In this document: piece after piece, positions 25,624 through 36,295 of the stretch
Layout of the letters: the number at the start of each line of letters is the position of its first letter
Numbering within the stretch: position 1 is the stretch's first letter
NCBI RefSeq assembly: GCF_900005615.1
Contig: NZ_LN832560.1
Location: 1 to 64,000, forward strand
Length of the DNA stretch: 64,000 nucleotides
Direction: 5' to 3'
Origin: Paracoccus aminovorans
Lineage (GTDB): Bacteria; Pseudomonadota; Alphaproteobacteria; Rhodobacterales; Rhodobacteraceae
Made by a program: the position numbers and the translations under genes
The notes under the pieces: generated by a model
Seen by the model: only the letters and a program-made list of their open reading frames with translations
Databases searched by the model: none
Told to the model about the DNA's origin: nothing

Positions 25624-28600
25624 ATGGCCCGTTTCTTCATCCACCGCCCGGTGTTCGCCTGGGTCCTGGCGATCATCGCCATGCTGGCCGGGGTGTTCGG
25701 TCTTTCCAGCCTGCCCATCGCGCAATATCCCGACATCGCCCCGACCACGGTCAGGATCAGCGCCACCTATACCGGCGCCTCGCCCGACATCGTCGAGAAC
25801 TCGGTGACCTCGGTGATCGAGGACGGCATGACCGGCATCGACGGGCTGATCTACATGACCTCGACCTCGTCGCAGGGGGCGAGCGCGATCCAGCTGACCT
25901 TCGACGACAGCGTCGATGCGGACATCGCCCAGGTCCAGGTGCAGAACAAGCTGCAGCTGGTCACCCCGCAGTTGCCGGAATCGGTGCAGCAAAGGGGCGT
26001 CTCGGTCAGCCGGTCGACCTCGTCGATCCTTCTGGTGGGGGCGCTGACCTCGACCGACGGCGCGATGACCTCGCTGGAACTGGGCGACCTGGTGGCGCAG
26101 GTGATCGAGGACCCGGTCAAGCGCACCAATGGCGTCGGCTCGGTGCAGAGCTTTGGTTCGGGCTATGCGATGCGGATCTGGCTGGATCCGGACCGGATGC
26201 TGCAATACCAGGTCACGCCCTCGGATGTGGTCTCGGCCGTCAGCGAACAGAACACCAACGTCACCGTGGGCAGTCTCGGCAGCCAGCCGACGGTCAAGGG
26301 CCAGCAGCTGAACGTCCAGCTTTCGGCGCAATCGCAGTTGAAATCCGTGGCCCAGTTCGAGAGCATCCTGCTGCGCACCGACAGCGACGGCGCCACCGTT
26401 TTCCTGGGCGACGTGGCGAATATCGAGATCGGGCAAGAGGATTACGGCAGTGCGTCGCGCTTCAACGGCAAGCCGGCGGCGGGATTCGGCGTGAACCTTG
26501 CCACCGGGGCCAATGCCGTGGACACGGCCGAGGCGGTGCGCAAGGTCCTGGACGGGCTGCAGGGCGCGCTGCCCGCGGGCGTGCAGATCGCCTATCCCTA
26601 CGACACCTCGCCCTTCGTCGAGGAATCGATCAGCCAAGTCTATCACACGCTGATCGAGGCGGTGGTTCTGGTCTTCATCGTCATCCTGGTCTTTCTGCAA
26701 AGCTGGCGGGCGACGCTGATCCCGACGCTGGCGATTCCTGTGGTGCTTCTGGGCACCTTCGGCGTGCTGGCCTTCTTCGGCATGTCGATCAACACGCTGA
26801 CCATGTTCGCCATGGTGCTGGCCATCGGCCTTCTGGTCGACGACGCCATCGTCGTGGTCGAGAACGTCGAGCGGGTGATGGAGGAAGAGGGCCTCGGCCC
26901 GGTCGAGGCGACCGAGAAGAGCATGGACGAGATTTCCTCGGCTCTGGTCGGCATCGTGCTGGTGCTGTCGGCGGTGTTCCTGCCCATGGCTTTCATGTCG
27001 GGCTCGACCGGGGTGATCTACCGGCAGTTCTCGGTCACCATCATCTCGGCCATGGTGCTGTCCTTGGCGGTGGCGCTGATCCTGACGCCGGCGCTTTGCG
27101 CGACGCTGCTCAGGCCGCGCGGGCATGGCGCGGGCATCGCACCGGCGCGCTGGTTCAACCGGATGCTGGACCGGGCCACGGGCGGCTATGCCTCGACCGT
27201 CGGCGCCTTCGTCAAGCGGCCGTTCATCTTTCTGGCGGTGCTGGCCGCCTTCGGTCTCGGCGCCTGGATGCTTTACCAGAAGCTGCCCGGCTCGTTCCTG
27301 CCGCAAGAGGACCAGGGCGTGCTCATGGTCATGGTCGAGACCCCCGAGGGCTCGACCGCCGAACGCACCCGGGCGCTGGTCGAGGAGGTCGAGCAATTCG
27401 TGCTGACCGAAGAGACCGAGACCGCCGAAAGCGTCTTTGCCGCGCTCGGCTTCGGCTTCGGCGGCAGCGGCGCGCGCAATGCGATGATCTTCATCAAGCT
27501 CAAGGATTTCGCTGCGCGCGAAGGTTTCGACGCCGCCTCGATGGCGACGCGGGGCAACATGCGCTTCATGGCGAACCGCAACGGCCAGGTGTTCTTCCTG
27601 CAGCCGCCGGCGATCCAGGGGCTGGGCAACAGCGCCGGCTTCACCATGCACCTGATCGACCAGTCCGGCCGCGGGCAGGAGGCGCTGGCGAACGCCGCCG
27701 ACGAACTGGTCCGGCAGGCGACCGAGGACGGCCGCGTCACCAGCCTGCAAGGCAACGACGCGCCCTTCGAGACCTCGCGCCGCATCGACATCGACCAGCA
27801 GAAGGCGGCGGCCTATGGGCTGTCGATCGCCGAGCTGAACACCACGCTGTCGGTGATCTTCGCCAGCGCCAACGTCAACGATTTCGCGCTGGGGACCGAA
27901 TTGCGCCCGGTCATCGTCCAGGGTGCCGCCGAGGCGCGGATGCAGCCCGACGACATCGAGAAATGGTATGTCAGGAACAAGGACGGCGACATGGTGTCCT
28001 TTGCCGCCTTCACCAGCCAGGAGTGGTCCGAGCAGGCGCAGAGCCTGGCGCGCTATGGCGGCACCCGCTCGCTGGAGATCACCGGCGCGGCGGCGCAGGG
28101 CGTGTCCTCGGGCACGGCCATGGAGGTGATGGAGGAGTTGGTCGCCGGCATGGACGGCGGCTATGGCACCGCCTGGACCGGGCTGTCCTATCAGGAGCGG
28201 CTGTCGGGCAATCAGGCGCCGATGCTGTTCGCGCTGTCGGCGCTGGTGGTGTTCCTGGCCCTGGCCGCGCTTTACGAAAGCTGGTCGGTGCCGCTCTCGG
28301 TGATGATGACCGTGCCCATCGGCATCGTCGGCGCCATGGCGGCGGCTCTGGTCTTCGGCCAGTCGAACGACGTCTATTTCAAGGTCGGGATGCTGACGAC
28401 CATCGGCCTGGCCGCGCGCAACGCCATCCTGATCGTGGAATTCGCCGAACAGCTGCACAAGCAGGGCAAGCCGCTTTTGGAAGCGGCGGTCGAGGCGTCG
28501 CGGATGCGGTTGCGGCCGATCCTGATGACCACGCTGGCCTTCATGCTGGGCGTGCTGCCCCTGGCGGTGGCCAGCGGCGCGGGCGCGGCGGCGCAGCGCT

Positions 28601-28725
28601 CGATCGGCATCGGCGTTCTGGGCGGCATCGCGGCCTCGGCGGTGATCGGCATCTTCCTGGTGGCGGTGTTCTATGTCGTGGTGCTGCGCGGCGTGGGGCT
28701 GGCCGGCCGCAGGCGCGGCGGCTAG
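25624..28725 (+). CDS. RND efflux pump (HAE1/AcrB family)
   Basis: Inner-membrane proton-driven multidrug transporter of 1,033 residues, the normal size. It begins MARFFIHRPVFAWVLAIIAMLAG. The periplasmic part begins LPIAQYPDIAPTTV, and the proton-relay Asp pair lies in AIGLLVDDAIVVVENVERVM. GSFLPQEDQGVLMVMV opens the second half, and the last segments end at VVLRGVGL. Specificity cannot be told from sequence. Its stop codon shares four bases (CTAG) with the convergent ybaK gene. Confidence 0.94.
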   Translation: MARFFIHRPVFAWVLAIIAMLAGVFGLSSLPIAQYPDIAPTTVRISATYTGASPDIVENSVTSVIEDGMTGIDGLIYMTSTSSQGASAIQLTFDDSVDADIAQVQVQNKLQLVTPQLPESVQQRGVSVSRSTSSILLVGALTSTDGAMTSLELGDLVAQVIEDPVKRTNGVGSVQSFGSGYAMRIWLDPDRMLQYQVTPSDVVSAVSEQNTNVTVGSLGSQPTVKGQQLNVQLSAQSQLKSVAQFESILLRTDSDGATVFLGDVANIEIGQEDYGSASRFNGKPAAGFGVNLATGANAVDTAEAVRKVLDGLQGALPAGVQIAYPYDTSPFVEESISQVYHTLIEAVVLVFIVILVFLQSWRATLIPTLAIPVVLLGTFGVLAFFGMSINTLTMFAMVLAIGLLVDDAIVVVENVERVMEEEGLGPVEATEKSMDEISSALVGIVLVLSAVFLPMAFMSGSTGVIYRQFSVTIISAMVLSLAVALILTPALCATLLRPRGHGAGIAPARWFNRMLDRATGGYASTVGAFVKRPFIFLAVLAAFGLGAWMLYQKLPGSFLPQEDQGVLMVMVETPEGSTAERTRALVEEVEQFVLTEETETAESVFAALGFGFGGSGARNAMIFIKLKDFAAREGFDAASMATRGNMRFMANRNGQVFFLQPPAIQGLGNSAGFTMHLIDQSGRGQEALANAADELVRQATEDGRVTSLQGNDAPFETSRRIDIDQQKAAAYGLSIAELNTTLSVIFASANVNDFALGTELRPVIVQGAAEARMQPDDIEKWYVRNKDGDMVSFAAFTSQEWSEQAQSLARYGGTRSLEITGAAAQGVSSGTAMEVMEELVAGMDGGYGTAWTGLSYQERLSGNQAPMLFALSALVVFLALAALYESWSVPLSVMMTVPIGIVGAMAAALVFGQSNDVYFKVGMLTTIGLAARNAILIVEFAEQLHKQGKPLLEAAVEASRMRLRPILMTTLAFMLGVLPLAVASGAGAAAQRSIGIGVLGGIAASAVIGIFLVAVFYVVVLRGVGLAGRRRGG

Positions 28726-29198
28726 CCGACGCAAAGCGCCGCCGCGCCGGCGCCAAGCGCGGCCAGGGCCGCCTGCGGGTCCAAGAGCAGCAACAGCCCG
28801 CGCTTGCCGCCGTTGACGGCCACCTCGCCCATCGCCAGCGCGGCGGTCTCGAACAGCGTGGGCGCCGGGCGGCGCTGGCCAAAGGGGCTGATGCCGCCGG
28901 TGCGATAGCCGGTCAGCCGCTCGGCCTTGTCGGGCGGCATCATCGCCGCCGCCTTTCCGCCGAAAGCCGCCGCCACCCGCTTCATCGACAGGTTGCGGTC
29001 GCCCGGCACCACGCAGCAGGCCGGGCGGCCGTCCACCTCGACCATCAGCGTCTTCAAAAGCCGCTCGGGCGGCAGGCCGATGGCCTCCGCGGCCTGCAGG
29101 GCCACGCGTTCCGCCCCCGGGTCATAGCGGTATTCGACGGCGCGGAAGGCGATGCCCGCGCGGCGCAGCCATTGCGTGGCCGGGGTCGCGCCGCTCAT
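28722..29198 (-). CDS. ybaK: YbaK-family Cys-tRNA(Pro) deacylase
   Basis: Editing enzyme that hydrolyses mischarged Cys-tRNA(Pro), 158 residues. Family landmarks are the N-terminal ATQWLRRAGIAFRAVEYRYD, LLKTLMVEVDGRPACCVVPGD with the conserved Lys (45), KAAAMMPPDKAERLTGYRTGGISPFGQRR, and GGKRGLLLLLDP near the end. The ATG at 29198 overlaps the exporter stop codon (ATGA). Confidence 0.9.
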   Translation of the reverse strand: MSGATPATQWLRRAGIAFRAVEYRYDPGAERVALQAAEAIGLPPERLLKTLMVEVDGRPACCVVPGDRNLSMKRVAAAFGGKAAAMMPPDKAERLTGYRTGGISPFGQRRPAPTLFETAALAMGEVAVNGGKRGLLLLLDPQAALAALGAGAAALCVG

Positions 29199-30094
29199 GC
29201 CGGGCGGGCCCGGCCGGGCAGGTCGGCGGCGCGGATGTTGATGTAGTTGCCGGCCAGGATCAGCGCCGAGCCGGCCACCAGCGCCAGGCCCACCGGCTCG
29301 CCGTAAAGCAGCAGCCCGACCACGGCGATCACCGGCAGGCGCAGGAAATCGAAGGGCATGACCAGCGTCGCCGGCGCCAGCCGCAGCGCCTTGGCGATGC
29401 AGAAATGCGCCCCCAGCCCCGTCGCACCCAACACCGCGACCCAAGGCGCCGCCGCCGCCGAGGGCAGCGCGACCCGCCCGTCCACCCCGGCGCAGGCCAG
29501 CCCCATCAGCGATTGCATCACCGACATCCACCACAGGATGCAGCTGGCCTCGGCCACGGCGGTCAGCTTCTTGGTGCAGATATAGGTCACCGCGAAGCCC
29601 ACCGCCGCCAGCGCCGCCGCCGCCACCCCGGCCGAGACCCCGGCCGCGCCCGGCTGCACGATCAGCAGGATGCCGAGAAACCCCAGCCCCGCCGAAAGCG
29701 CCCGCGCCCGCGTCAGCCGTTCGGCCAGCAGCAGCGGCGCCAGGATCAGCACCCACAGCGGCGCGGTGAATTCCAGCGCGAAGACCTGTGCCAGCGGGAT
29801 GGTGAACAGCGCATGGAACCACAGGTTCTGGGCGACGAAATGCGTCAGGTTGCGGGTCAGGTGCAGGCCCGGGCGGCGCAGGTTCACCGCGCCCCGGCCG
29901 CCGCGCAGGGTCAGGGTCGCCGCGATGATCGCCACCCCGATCAGCGAGCGCCAAGCCAGGATCTCGAAGGTGTCGAGCTCGTGCGAGACCATGCGCCCGG
30001 CGACCGCCATCAGCGTGAAGGCCGCGACCGCGCCCATCATCCAGGCGGCGGCCAGCAGCGGGCGGGTCTCGGTCGTGGTCGGCATCGGCGTCAT
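29195..30094 (-). CDS. EamA/DMT-family transporter
   Basis: Inner-membrane protein of 299 residues with ten hydrophobic segments in two EamA repeats. The first repeat includes EILAWRSLIGVAIIAATL and the second GATGLGAHFCIAKALRLAPATLVMPFDFLRL. The family exports amino acids or metabolites; the substrate is unknown. It is coupled to ybaK. The IS element lies 57 bp upstream of the start codon and may affect its promoter. Confidence 0.85.
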   Translation of the reverse strand: MTPMPTTTETRPLLAAAWMMGAVAAFTLMAVAGRMVSHELDTFEILAWRSLIGVAIIAATLTLRGGRGAVNLRRPGLHLTRNLTHFVAQNLWFHALFTIPLAQVFALEFTAPLWVLILAPLLLAERLTRARALSAGLGFLGILLIVQPGAAGVSAGVAAAALAAVGFAVTYICTKKLTAVAEASCILWWMSVMQSLMGLACAGVDGRVALPSAAAAPWVAVLGATGLGAHFCIAKALRLAPATLVMPFDFLRLPVIAVVGLLLYGEPVGLALVAGSALILAGNYINIRAADLPGRARPA

Positions 30095-30151
30095 TCCCAG
30101 CTTGGCCCCGAAGGGCTAGCGGATCGGCGCCGGGGCGGCAACCGCCGGCTA

Positions 30152-30997
30152 GGTTCTTTGGACTCTTGGGATTTCTTTTTGTCTGAAGGGGTGATTCAAG
30201 TTTCCCGTTGCATGGAGGTTTGCGATGGGAGTGTTGGATCGGCTTGTGCTGTCGGACGGGCAATGGGACCGGCTTTCGGCGCATATCATCGGGGATGAGC
30301 GGACGCGCGGCATCAGCGGGCGCGACAATCGCATGTTCGTCGAGGCGGTTCTGTGGATCGTGAGGACGGGTTCGCCGTGGCGCGACCTGCCCGACGTGTT
30401 CGGGTCGTGGAACAGCATGTTCCGCCGTTTCAGCCGGTGGAGCTGCAAGGGATCTGGTGGCGGATATTCGCGGCGATGTCGGATGACGCAGACTTTGAAT
30501 ACCTGATCGTGGACAGCACCATCATCCGCGCCCATCAACACGCCTCCGGTGCAAAAAAGGGGCTGAAGATCAGGCCCTTGGCCGATCCCGTGGCGGCCTG
30601 AGCACCAAGCTCCACATGGCCGTCCGGGGCCTTGGCTGCCCGATCCGCTTCACCCTGACCGCCGGGCAGCGAGGAGATGCGCCGCAGGCCGAAGCCCTGA
30701 TCGCAGACCTGCCCGCCGAGGTTATCATGGCCGACACCGCCTATGACAGCGACCGCCTGCGCGAGACGGTTGCACAGAAAGGGGCTGTCGCCGTTATTCC
30801 AAACAACCCGTCGCGCGCCCGCAAGTATCCGCTCGACCGGCATCTCTACGCACAACGGCAGTTGATCGAATGTTGCTTCTCAAGGCTCAAGCAATTCCGA
30901 AGGGTCGCCACACGATACGAGAAAACCGCCAGAAATTACCTTGCTGTCGTCACCATCGCAGCAATCGTCCTATGGATCAGGTAAATGTCCAAAGAAC

Positions 30998-30998
<1 letters not shown>
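30152..30998 (+). mobile_element. IS5-family (IS427-like) insertion sequence, 847 bp
   Basis: The ends are perfect 12-bp inverted repeats, GGTTCTTTGGAC (30152-30163) and GTCCAAAGAACC (30987-30998). The target duplication is TA (30150-30151 and 30999-31000), as is usual for this group. Inside is one DDE transposase split over several frames. The element entered at the stop codon of the aldo/keto reductase gene. Both ends and the target repeat are intact, so the insertion looks recent. Confidence 0.9.
30225..30984 (+). pseudogene. IS5-family transposase, split over three frames
   Basis: The first part (30225 onward) has the DUF4096-type start DRLVLSDGQWDRLSAHI and GSPWRDLPDVFGSWNSMFRRF. The second frame carries FEYLIVDSTIIRAHQHASGAKKG with the first catalytic Asp. 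The third carries RFTLTAGQRGDAPQAEAL, MADTAYDSDRLRE (second Asp) and LIECCFSRLKQFRRVATRYEKTARNYLA (Glu). Each step is a -1 shift. The first, at about 30455, resembles the programmed frameshift of two-frame IS427 elements. The second lies at GGGG 30559-30562 after six A; one extra G would join the frames to read GAKKGAEDQALGRSRGG. That could be slippage, decay or a base-calling error. Confidence 0.8.
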
Positions 30999-31990
<992 letters not shown>

Positions 31991-32067
31991 GTCGTTCTCC
32001 CTTGCCCTGTCGGCGACAGGATAGCGGCGCAGGGGCCCGAGGGCGAGGCCGCTTTCGCGGCGCGGGC

Positions 32068-32610
32068 CTAGAGGCTGGCCGCGAAACCGGCAAGATAGTT
32101 GCGCAGCGCGTCCCGCGTCTTGTCGTCGGTCAGGTTGCCCTGATCGTCGAAGACCTTTTCGGCGCGCGACACCATCAGCCGGGTCTCGGCCCAGAAATCC
32201 GTTTTCAGCGTGCGCAGCACCGGCAGCCAGTGGCTTTGCGCCAGGATGGTGCCGAAACCGCCGGTCGAGGCGCCGATCACCGCCACCGGCTTGCCCACGA
32301 ACATCGCAAGGCCGTCGCCGCGCGACATCCAATCGATGGCGTTCTTGAACACGCCCGGCACGCCGTTGTTGTATTCCGGCGTGACCAGCAGCAGCCCGTC
32401 GGCCGCCGCCAGCTGCGCCTGCAGCTGCCGCACGGATTCGGGAAGGCCCGAGGCGTCCTCCTGGTCGCCGTCATAAAGCGGCACCTCGCGGATCGAGCCG
32501 ATCTGGATCCGGGTGCCCTCGGGCACGACTTCGGCGGCGGCGCGCAGCAGGCCGGCGTTGAACGAGGCGCGGCGCAGGCTGCCGCTGAGTCCCAGGATGG
32601 TCTTGGTCAT
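32068..32610 (-). CDS. NADPH-dependent FMN reductase
   Basis: Flavodoxin-fold reductase of 180 residues. The FMN phosphate loop GSLRRASFN lies at 9-17. [21 protein letters not shown] is the family signature, and GASTGGFGT binds the ring. Likely roles are quinone, chromate or azo reduction, or supply of reduced flavin. It is separate from the aldo/keto reductase by 77 bp and is in the same direction as the nos genes, but it has no evident link to them. Confidence 0.9.
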   Translation of the reverse strand: MTKTILGLSGSLRRASFNAGLLRAAAEVVPEGTRIQIGSIREVPLYDGDQEDASGLPESVRQLQAQLAAADGLLLVTPEYNNGVPGVFKNAIDWMSRGDGLAMFVGKPVAVIGASTGGFGTILAQSHWLPVLRTLKTDFWAETRLMVSRAEKVFDDQGNLTDDKTRDALRNYLAGFAASL

Positions 32611-32687
32611 GGCGTTTCCTTTCTTGCTGCAAGGATTACGCCCGACGCGGACCCCGCCGGCAAGCGCCTTGCCGGAAAGCGCCGGTT

Positions 32688-33188
32688 TCAGGCGTCTCCC
32701 CGCCGGATCAGCAGCCGGTAGCCGCTGCCGTCGGCGGCGTGGTTGCCCGCCCATTGGTGGCCGGCGGCGTCCAACGCCGGCAGCAGCGCCGCCGGCTCTT
32801 CGCCCAGCAGCGCAAAGACCACGTCTCCGGCCGCGACCCCCAGCATCGCCGTGGCGAGGCGCGCCGCCGCCTCGGCCGAAGGCAGGGCGGTCAGGTCCAG
32901 AAAGGCCGAGGGCTCGGGCCAGCTGAAGGCTTCCAGCGTGCTGCCCTGGCTCAGCGCCTGCTCGGCCCGGCTGAAGTCGATCTGCCAGTCGCTGCCGCCC
33001 AGCGGCGTCTCGCGATGCTGGTAGCCGCGCCGCTCCATCACCCGAAACAGCGGCACCGGGCGAAAAGGCGCCAGCAGGCGCAGGGATTGCCCCGGCGTCA
33101 GCGCGTCGGCGGCGGCCATGATGGCGGCCAGCGGCTCGTCCCCCCGCGCCAGCAGGGGACGGACATCCAGGGTGACGATCTCGGTCAT
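32688..33188 (-). CDS. DUF2249 domain protein downstream of nosX
   Basis: A protein of 166 residues from the ATG at 33188. The first half is a DUF2249 unit: TLDVRPLLARGDEPLAAIMAAADAL, then LAPFRPVPLFRVMERRGYQH. The second half, ending GSGYRLLIRRGDA, is not assigned. DUF2249 proteins are common near denitrification and respiratory genes and are thought to help redox or cofactor chemistry; no reaction is established. The gap to nosX is 36 bp, so it probably belongs to the nos transcript. Confidence 0.75.
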   Translation of the reverse strand: MTEIVTLDVRPLLARGDEPLAAIMAAADALTPGQSLRLLAPFRPVPLFRVMERRGYQHRETPLGGSDWQIDFSRAEQALSQGSTLEAFSWPEPSAFLDLTALPSAEAAARLATAMLGVAAGDVVFALLGEEPAALLPALDAAGHQWAGNHAADGSGYRLLIRRGDA

Positions 33189-33224
33189 GGCGTGCCTCGT
33201 GAGCAAAGCGATATTGCGGCGGGA

Positions 33225-34142
33225 TCAGGCAAAGCGGGTCTCGTGGCCGCGGCCGTCCAGCGCGCGCACCTCGACCCCCGGCAGCGCCGCCAGCGCCGCG
33301 CGGATGGCGGCGGCCGGCGCCAGGCACAACCCGGTGGAAAGCGCATCGGCCAGCCCGGCGCTTTCGGCGAGGACGCTGAGCCGCGCCCATTCCGCCCGCG
33401 CCGTCCCGGTCGCCGGGTCGATCAGATGCGGCAGCCGGCCGGCGGCGTCGAAGGTGAAGCCCGCGGGCTCGGTGGTGGCCAGGGCGCGATCCGCCAGCAG
33501 CGCCTCGCCGCCGCCGGCCAGCGCGATGCGCCAGGGTTCTCGCGCGGTCTTGCCGCCGATGGCGCGGATCTCGCCCATGTCCACCAGCGTATGCTCGGCG
33601 CCGCCGGCGCGCAGAAGCGCGGTGATGCGGTCGGTGATGGCGCCTTGCGCGATGCCGTTCAGCGTCAGCGCCATGCCGGGGCGCAGCAGGATGCGGTCGC
33701 GGCTGATGCGGACGCGGTCATAGCCGACCAGATCGCGCGCGCGGGCGATGGCCGCCGCGTCGCCCGCGGCATGGGCCAGCCACAGCGGCTGGATGCTGGG
33801 ATCGAAGCGGCCGCCGGTGGCGCGATGCGCCTTGCGGGCCAGTTCCAGCGCCTCGACCAATTCCGGCGGCGGGGCCAGCAGCCAGCCGTCGCGGTTCAGC
33901 CGCGACAGGTCCGAATCGGCGCGGTAGAGGGTAAAGATCGCCTCCAGCCGGCGCAGCTCGGCCGCCGTCTCGCGCAGCAGGGCGTCGGCGCGGGCGCGGT
34001 CGGGATGGTTCAGGATCAACTGGACCGAGGTGCCGAGCGCCTGCCCCCGCCAGGTGGCGGCCTGGGGCGCCGCATGGGCCAGCAGCGGCGCGCCCATGGC
34101 GGCGGCGGAAATGGTCAGGAAGCGGCGGCGGTCAATGCGCAT
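33225..34142 (-). CDS. nosX: NosX, ApbE-type FAD:protein FMN transferase
   Basis: Attaches FMN covalently to a Thr of the NosR periplasmic domain. It has 305 residues from MRIDRRRFLT. A Tat signal (RRRFLTISAAAMG) directs it to the periplasm. ApbE landmarks are GTSVQLIL, YRADSDLSRLNRDG, GGRFDPSIQPLW, GIAQGAITDR and VDMGEIRAIGG. It overlaps the nosL end by 11 bp. In Paracoccus, NosX is needed for N2O reduction together with NirX. Confidence 0.9.
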   Translation of the reverse strand: MRIDRRRFLTISAAAMGAPLLAHAAPQAATWRGQALGTSVQLILNHPDRARADALLRETAAELRRLEAIFTLYRADSDLSRLNRDGWLLAPPPELVEALELARKAHRATGGRFDPSIQPLWLAHAAGDAAAIARARDLVGYDRVRISRDRILLRPGMALTLNGIAQGAITDRITALLRAGGAEHTLVDMGEIRAIGGKTAREPWRIALAGGGEALLADRALATTEPAGFTFDAAGRLPHLIDPATGTARAEWARLSVLAESAGLADALSTGLCLAPAAAIRAALAALPGVEVRALDGRGHETRFA

Positions 34143-34647
34143 GGGCGGCCTCGCTTTCGCCATTGCCCAGCACCTCGGCCGGGGTCAGCGCGTCGAAGGT
34201 CTGGACCGTGCCGCCCTTGTCCCGGGCGAAGGCCTCGGCGGCCTCGCGGCTGCCGAAGGGCACCAGCTCCTGCCCGCCCATCGCCGCCTCGACCGACGAG
34301 CCGACGACATAGAAGGCCGCCTTCGCGTCGATCCAGTTGTCGGCGCCGGGATCGGCCCAGCTTTCGGCCTTGGCCATGTCCGAGACATAGAGCCCGCCGT
34401 GATCCTTGATCTCGTCCGGCATCATCGAAAAGGCCACGGCGTCGCGCGCGGAGGAGAACCAATAGGCGCCCATCTCCTTAGACAGCACCACCTGGCCCTT
34501 GGGGCCTTCGTGCTCCATCAGGTTCATGCCGCAATAGCGGCCGACGGCCTCGGCGGTCATGGTCTCGGGCGGCAGCCGGGCCGTGGTCTCGTCGCGGCAG
34601 GCCATCAGCGGCAGCGCCAGAAGGGCGGCGATCAGCAGGGCTTTCAT
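34132..34647 (-). CDS. nosL: NosL, copper chaperone lipoprotein
   Basis: Outer-membrane-anchored Cu(I) protein that supplies copper for NosZ assembly, 171 residues. The lipoprotein signal is MKALLIAALLALPLMAC. The Cu-binding motif RYCGMNLMEHEGPKGQ and the NosL fold pieces (SKEMGAYWFSSARDAVAF) are present. The His-ending tail AAHAH may also bind metal. The ATG at 34647 overlaps the nosY stop codon by four bases. Confidence 0.92.
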   Translation of the reverse strand: MKALLIAALLALPLMACRDETTARLPPETMTAEAVGRYCGMNLMEHEGPKGQVVLSKEMGAYWFSSARDAVAFSMMPDEIKDHGGLYVSDMAKAESWADPGADNWIDAKAAFYVVGSSVEAAMGGQELVPFGSREAAEAFARDKGGTVQTFDALTPAEVLGNGESEAAHAH

Positions 34648-35462
34648 AGATTCCTCCGCGAAAACAGTGCCATGGCCAGGCTCAGCGGCACGAGGCACCA
34701 GACGAGCAGCATCCCCGCCAGCAGCGCCGGCGTCAGCGTGGAATTGTCATAGACCCCGCCCATGCCCGACAACATGGCCGAGGCGCCCTCGCCCAGCGTC
34801 AGCAGGCGATAGGCGTCGGTCGGGTTGGCCAGCAGCGCCGCGTCCATCAGCCAGCCGGACAGGGCGTGGCCGCCCATCGCGACCAGCGCCGCCAGCAGCG
34901 CCATGTCGTAAAGCGCGACGAAGAACAGCCACAGCCCGATGGAAATGCCGGCGGCGGTCGAGCTTTCCTGCACCATGCTGGAGGCCAGCACCCCCAGCGC
35001 CAGGAACACCGCGCCCAGCAGCACCGAGATCGCGGTCATCATGGCGAAGGCCTGCCAGCCTGCCGCGCCATGGCGCCAGGCCACGAAGGCCGCGGCTAGG
35101 CCGAAGCCGATCACCGTCGCCAGCGCCAGGATCGCCAATTGCCCGAGAAATTTCCCCGCGACGACCTGCGAGCGCGACAGCGGATGGCTGAGCAGCAAAA
35201 GCAGCGTGCCGCGCTCGGCCTCGCGGGTGATGCTGTCATGCGACAGCAGAAGCGCGATCAGCGGCACCAGAAAGATGGTCAGGCTGGCAAGGCCGACGAC
35301 GACCACATCCAGCGCCCCGGTCGCGGTCGTGCCGGTGGGCGCCGACCCCAGCGCCGCGATGGTGCCCGCCAGCGCCGCCATCACGGCGGTCATCGACACG
35401 ACCCAGCGGTTGCGCATGCCCTCGGCCAGTTCGCGGCGGGCGATGGTCAGGATCTGGGTCAT
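34644..35462 (-). CDS. nosY: NosY, ABC permease for NosZ maturation
   Basis: A 272-residue membrane protein with six hydrophobic segments. It starts MTQILTIARRELAEGMRNRWV, followed by LLLSHDSITREAERGTLLLLLSHPLSRSQVV, the ABC-2 permease coupling region. It works with the NosF ATPase and periplasmic NosD in building the CuZ [4Cu:2S] site. Its start codon shares one base with the nosF stop codon. Confidence 0.92.
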   Translation of the reverse strand: MTQILTIARRELAEGMRNRWVVSMTAVMAALAGTIAALGSAPTGTTATGALDVVVVGLASLTIFLVPLIALLLSHDSITREAERGTLLLLLSHPLSRSQVVAGKFLGQLAILALATVIGFGLAAAFVAWRHGAAGWQAFAMMTAISVLLGAVFLALGVLASSMVQESSTAAGISIGLWLFFVALYDMALLAALVAMGGHALSGWLMDAALLANPTDAYRLLTLGEGASAMLSGMGGVYDNSTLTPALLAGMLLVWCLVPLSLAMALFSRRNL

Positions 35463-36295
35463 CAGGCGGCCTCGCTGCGCAGGAAATGGGCATAGATGTC
35501 GTCGAGGCTGGGGTCCTCCAGCGTGATCTCGCTGGCGCCGGCGTCCAGCAACTCGCGCAGCACGCGGGGCTTTTCGGCTTCGGACAGTTCGATCAGGCGC
35601 GGGGCGCCGTCCAGCCGGCAGCGCAGGCGCGAGGGCAGGCCGGCCAGCCGGCGCAGCTCGTCCAGCGTGCCGTCGGCGATCTTGCGGCCGCGGTTGACGA
35701 CGATCACCCGCTCGGCATGGCCGTCGAGCTCGGTCAGCGCGTGCGAGGATAGCAGCACCGTCGCGCCCTGCCGGGCCATCTCGGCGACGATGCCGTAAAG
35801 CTCGCGCCGCAGGGCGGGGTCGAGGCCCGAGGTCGGCTCGTCCAGCAGCAGAAGCCGCGGCCGGCCCAAGAGCGCCTGCGCCAGCCCCAGCCGCTGACGC
35901 ATCCCCTTGGAATAGGTCCGCACCGGCCGGTCGGCGGCATCCGACAGGCCGACGCGGGCGAACAGGGCGTCATGGCCGCGCGCGGGCAGGCCCTTCAGCC
36001 GGGCATAGAAGCCCAGCGTCTCGCGTCCCGAAAAGCCCAGGTGGAACTGCACGCTTTCGGGCAGATAGCCAAGCGCGCGCCGGGCGGCGCGGTCGCCGGC
36101 GCGGGCGCCCAGCACCTCGACCTGGCCCGAGGTCGGCCGGGTCAGGCCCAGCATCATCTTGATCTGCGTGGTCTTGCCGGCGCCATTGTGGCCGACCAGC
36201 GCCACCACCTGGCCCGGCTCAAGCGCATAGGACAGGTCGGCGACCACGTCGCGGCCGGCATAGGTCTTGGTCACGCGGTCCATCACGACGGTCAT
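35462..36295 (-). CDS. nosF: NosF, ABC ATPase for NosZ maturation
   Basis: A 277-residue ATP-binding subunit. Walker A is GHNGAGKTT near residue 34, the signature is YSKGMRQRLGLAQAL, Walker B is LLLLDEPTSGLD, and the switch His is in SSHALTELDGHAE. The C-terminal extension of about 70 residues is typical of NosF. The ATG at 36295 overlaps the nosD end (ATGG/TGA, 4 bp). It powers the NosDFY complex. Confidence 0.92.
   Translation of the reverse strand: MTVVMDRVTKTYAGRDVVADLSYALEPGQVVALVGHNGAGKTTQIKMMLGLTRPTSGQVEVLGARAGDRAARRALGYLPESVQFHLGFSGRETLGFYARLKGLPARGHDALFARVGLSDAADRPVRTYSKGMRQRLGLAQALLGRPRLLLLDEPTSGLDPALRRELYGIVAEMARQGATVLLSSHALTELDGHAERVIVVNRGRKIADGTLDELRRLAGLPSRLRCRLDGAPRLIELSEAEKPRVLRELLDAGASEITLEDPSLDDIYAHFLRSEAA

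Noticed and set aside
23686..28734. A 1,682-codon open frame on the minus strand across the RND efflux genes
   Set aside because: It is antisense to two clear efflux genes. Its translation is His/Arg/Gly/Asp-rich low-complexity sequence typical of the antisense of GC-rich coding DNA.
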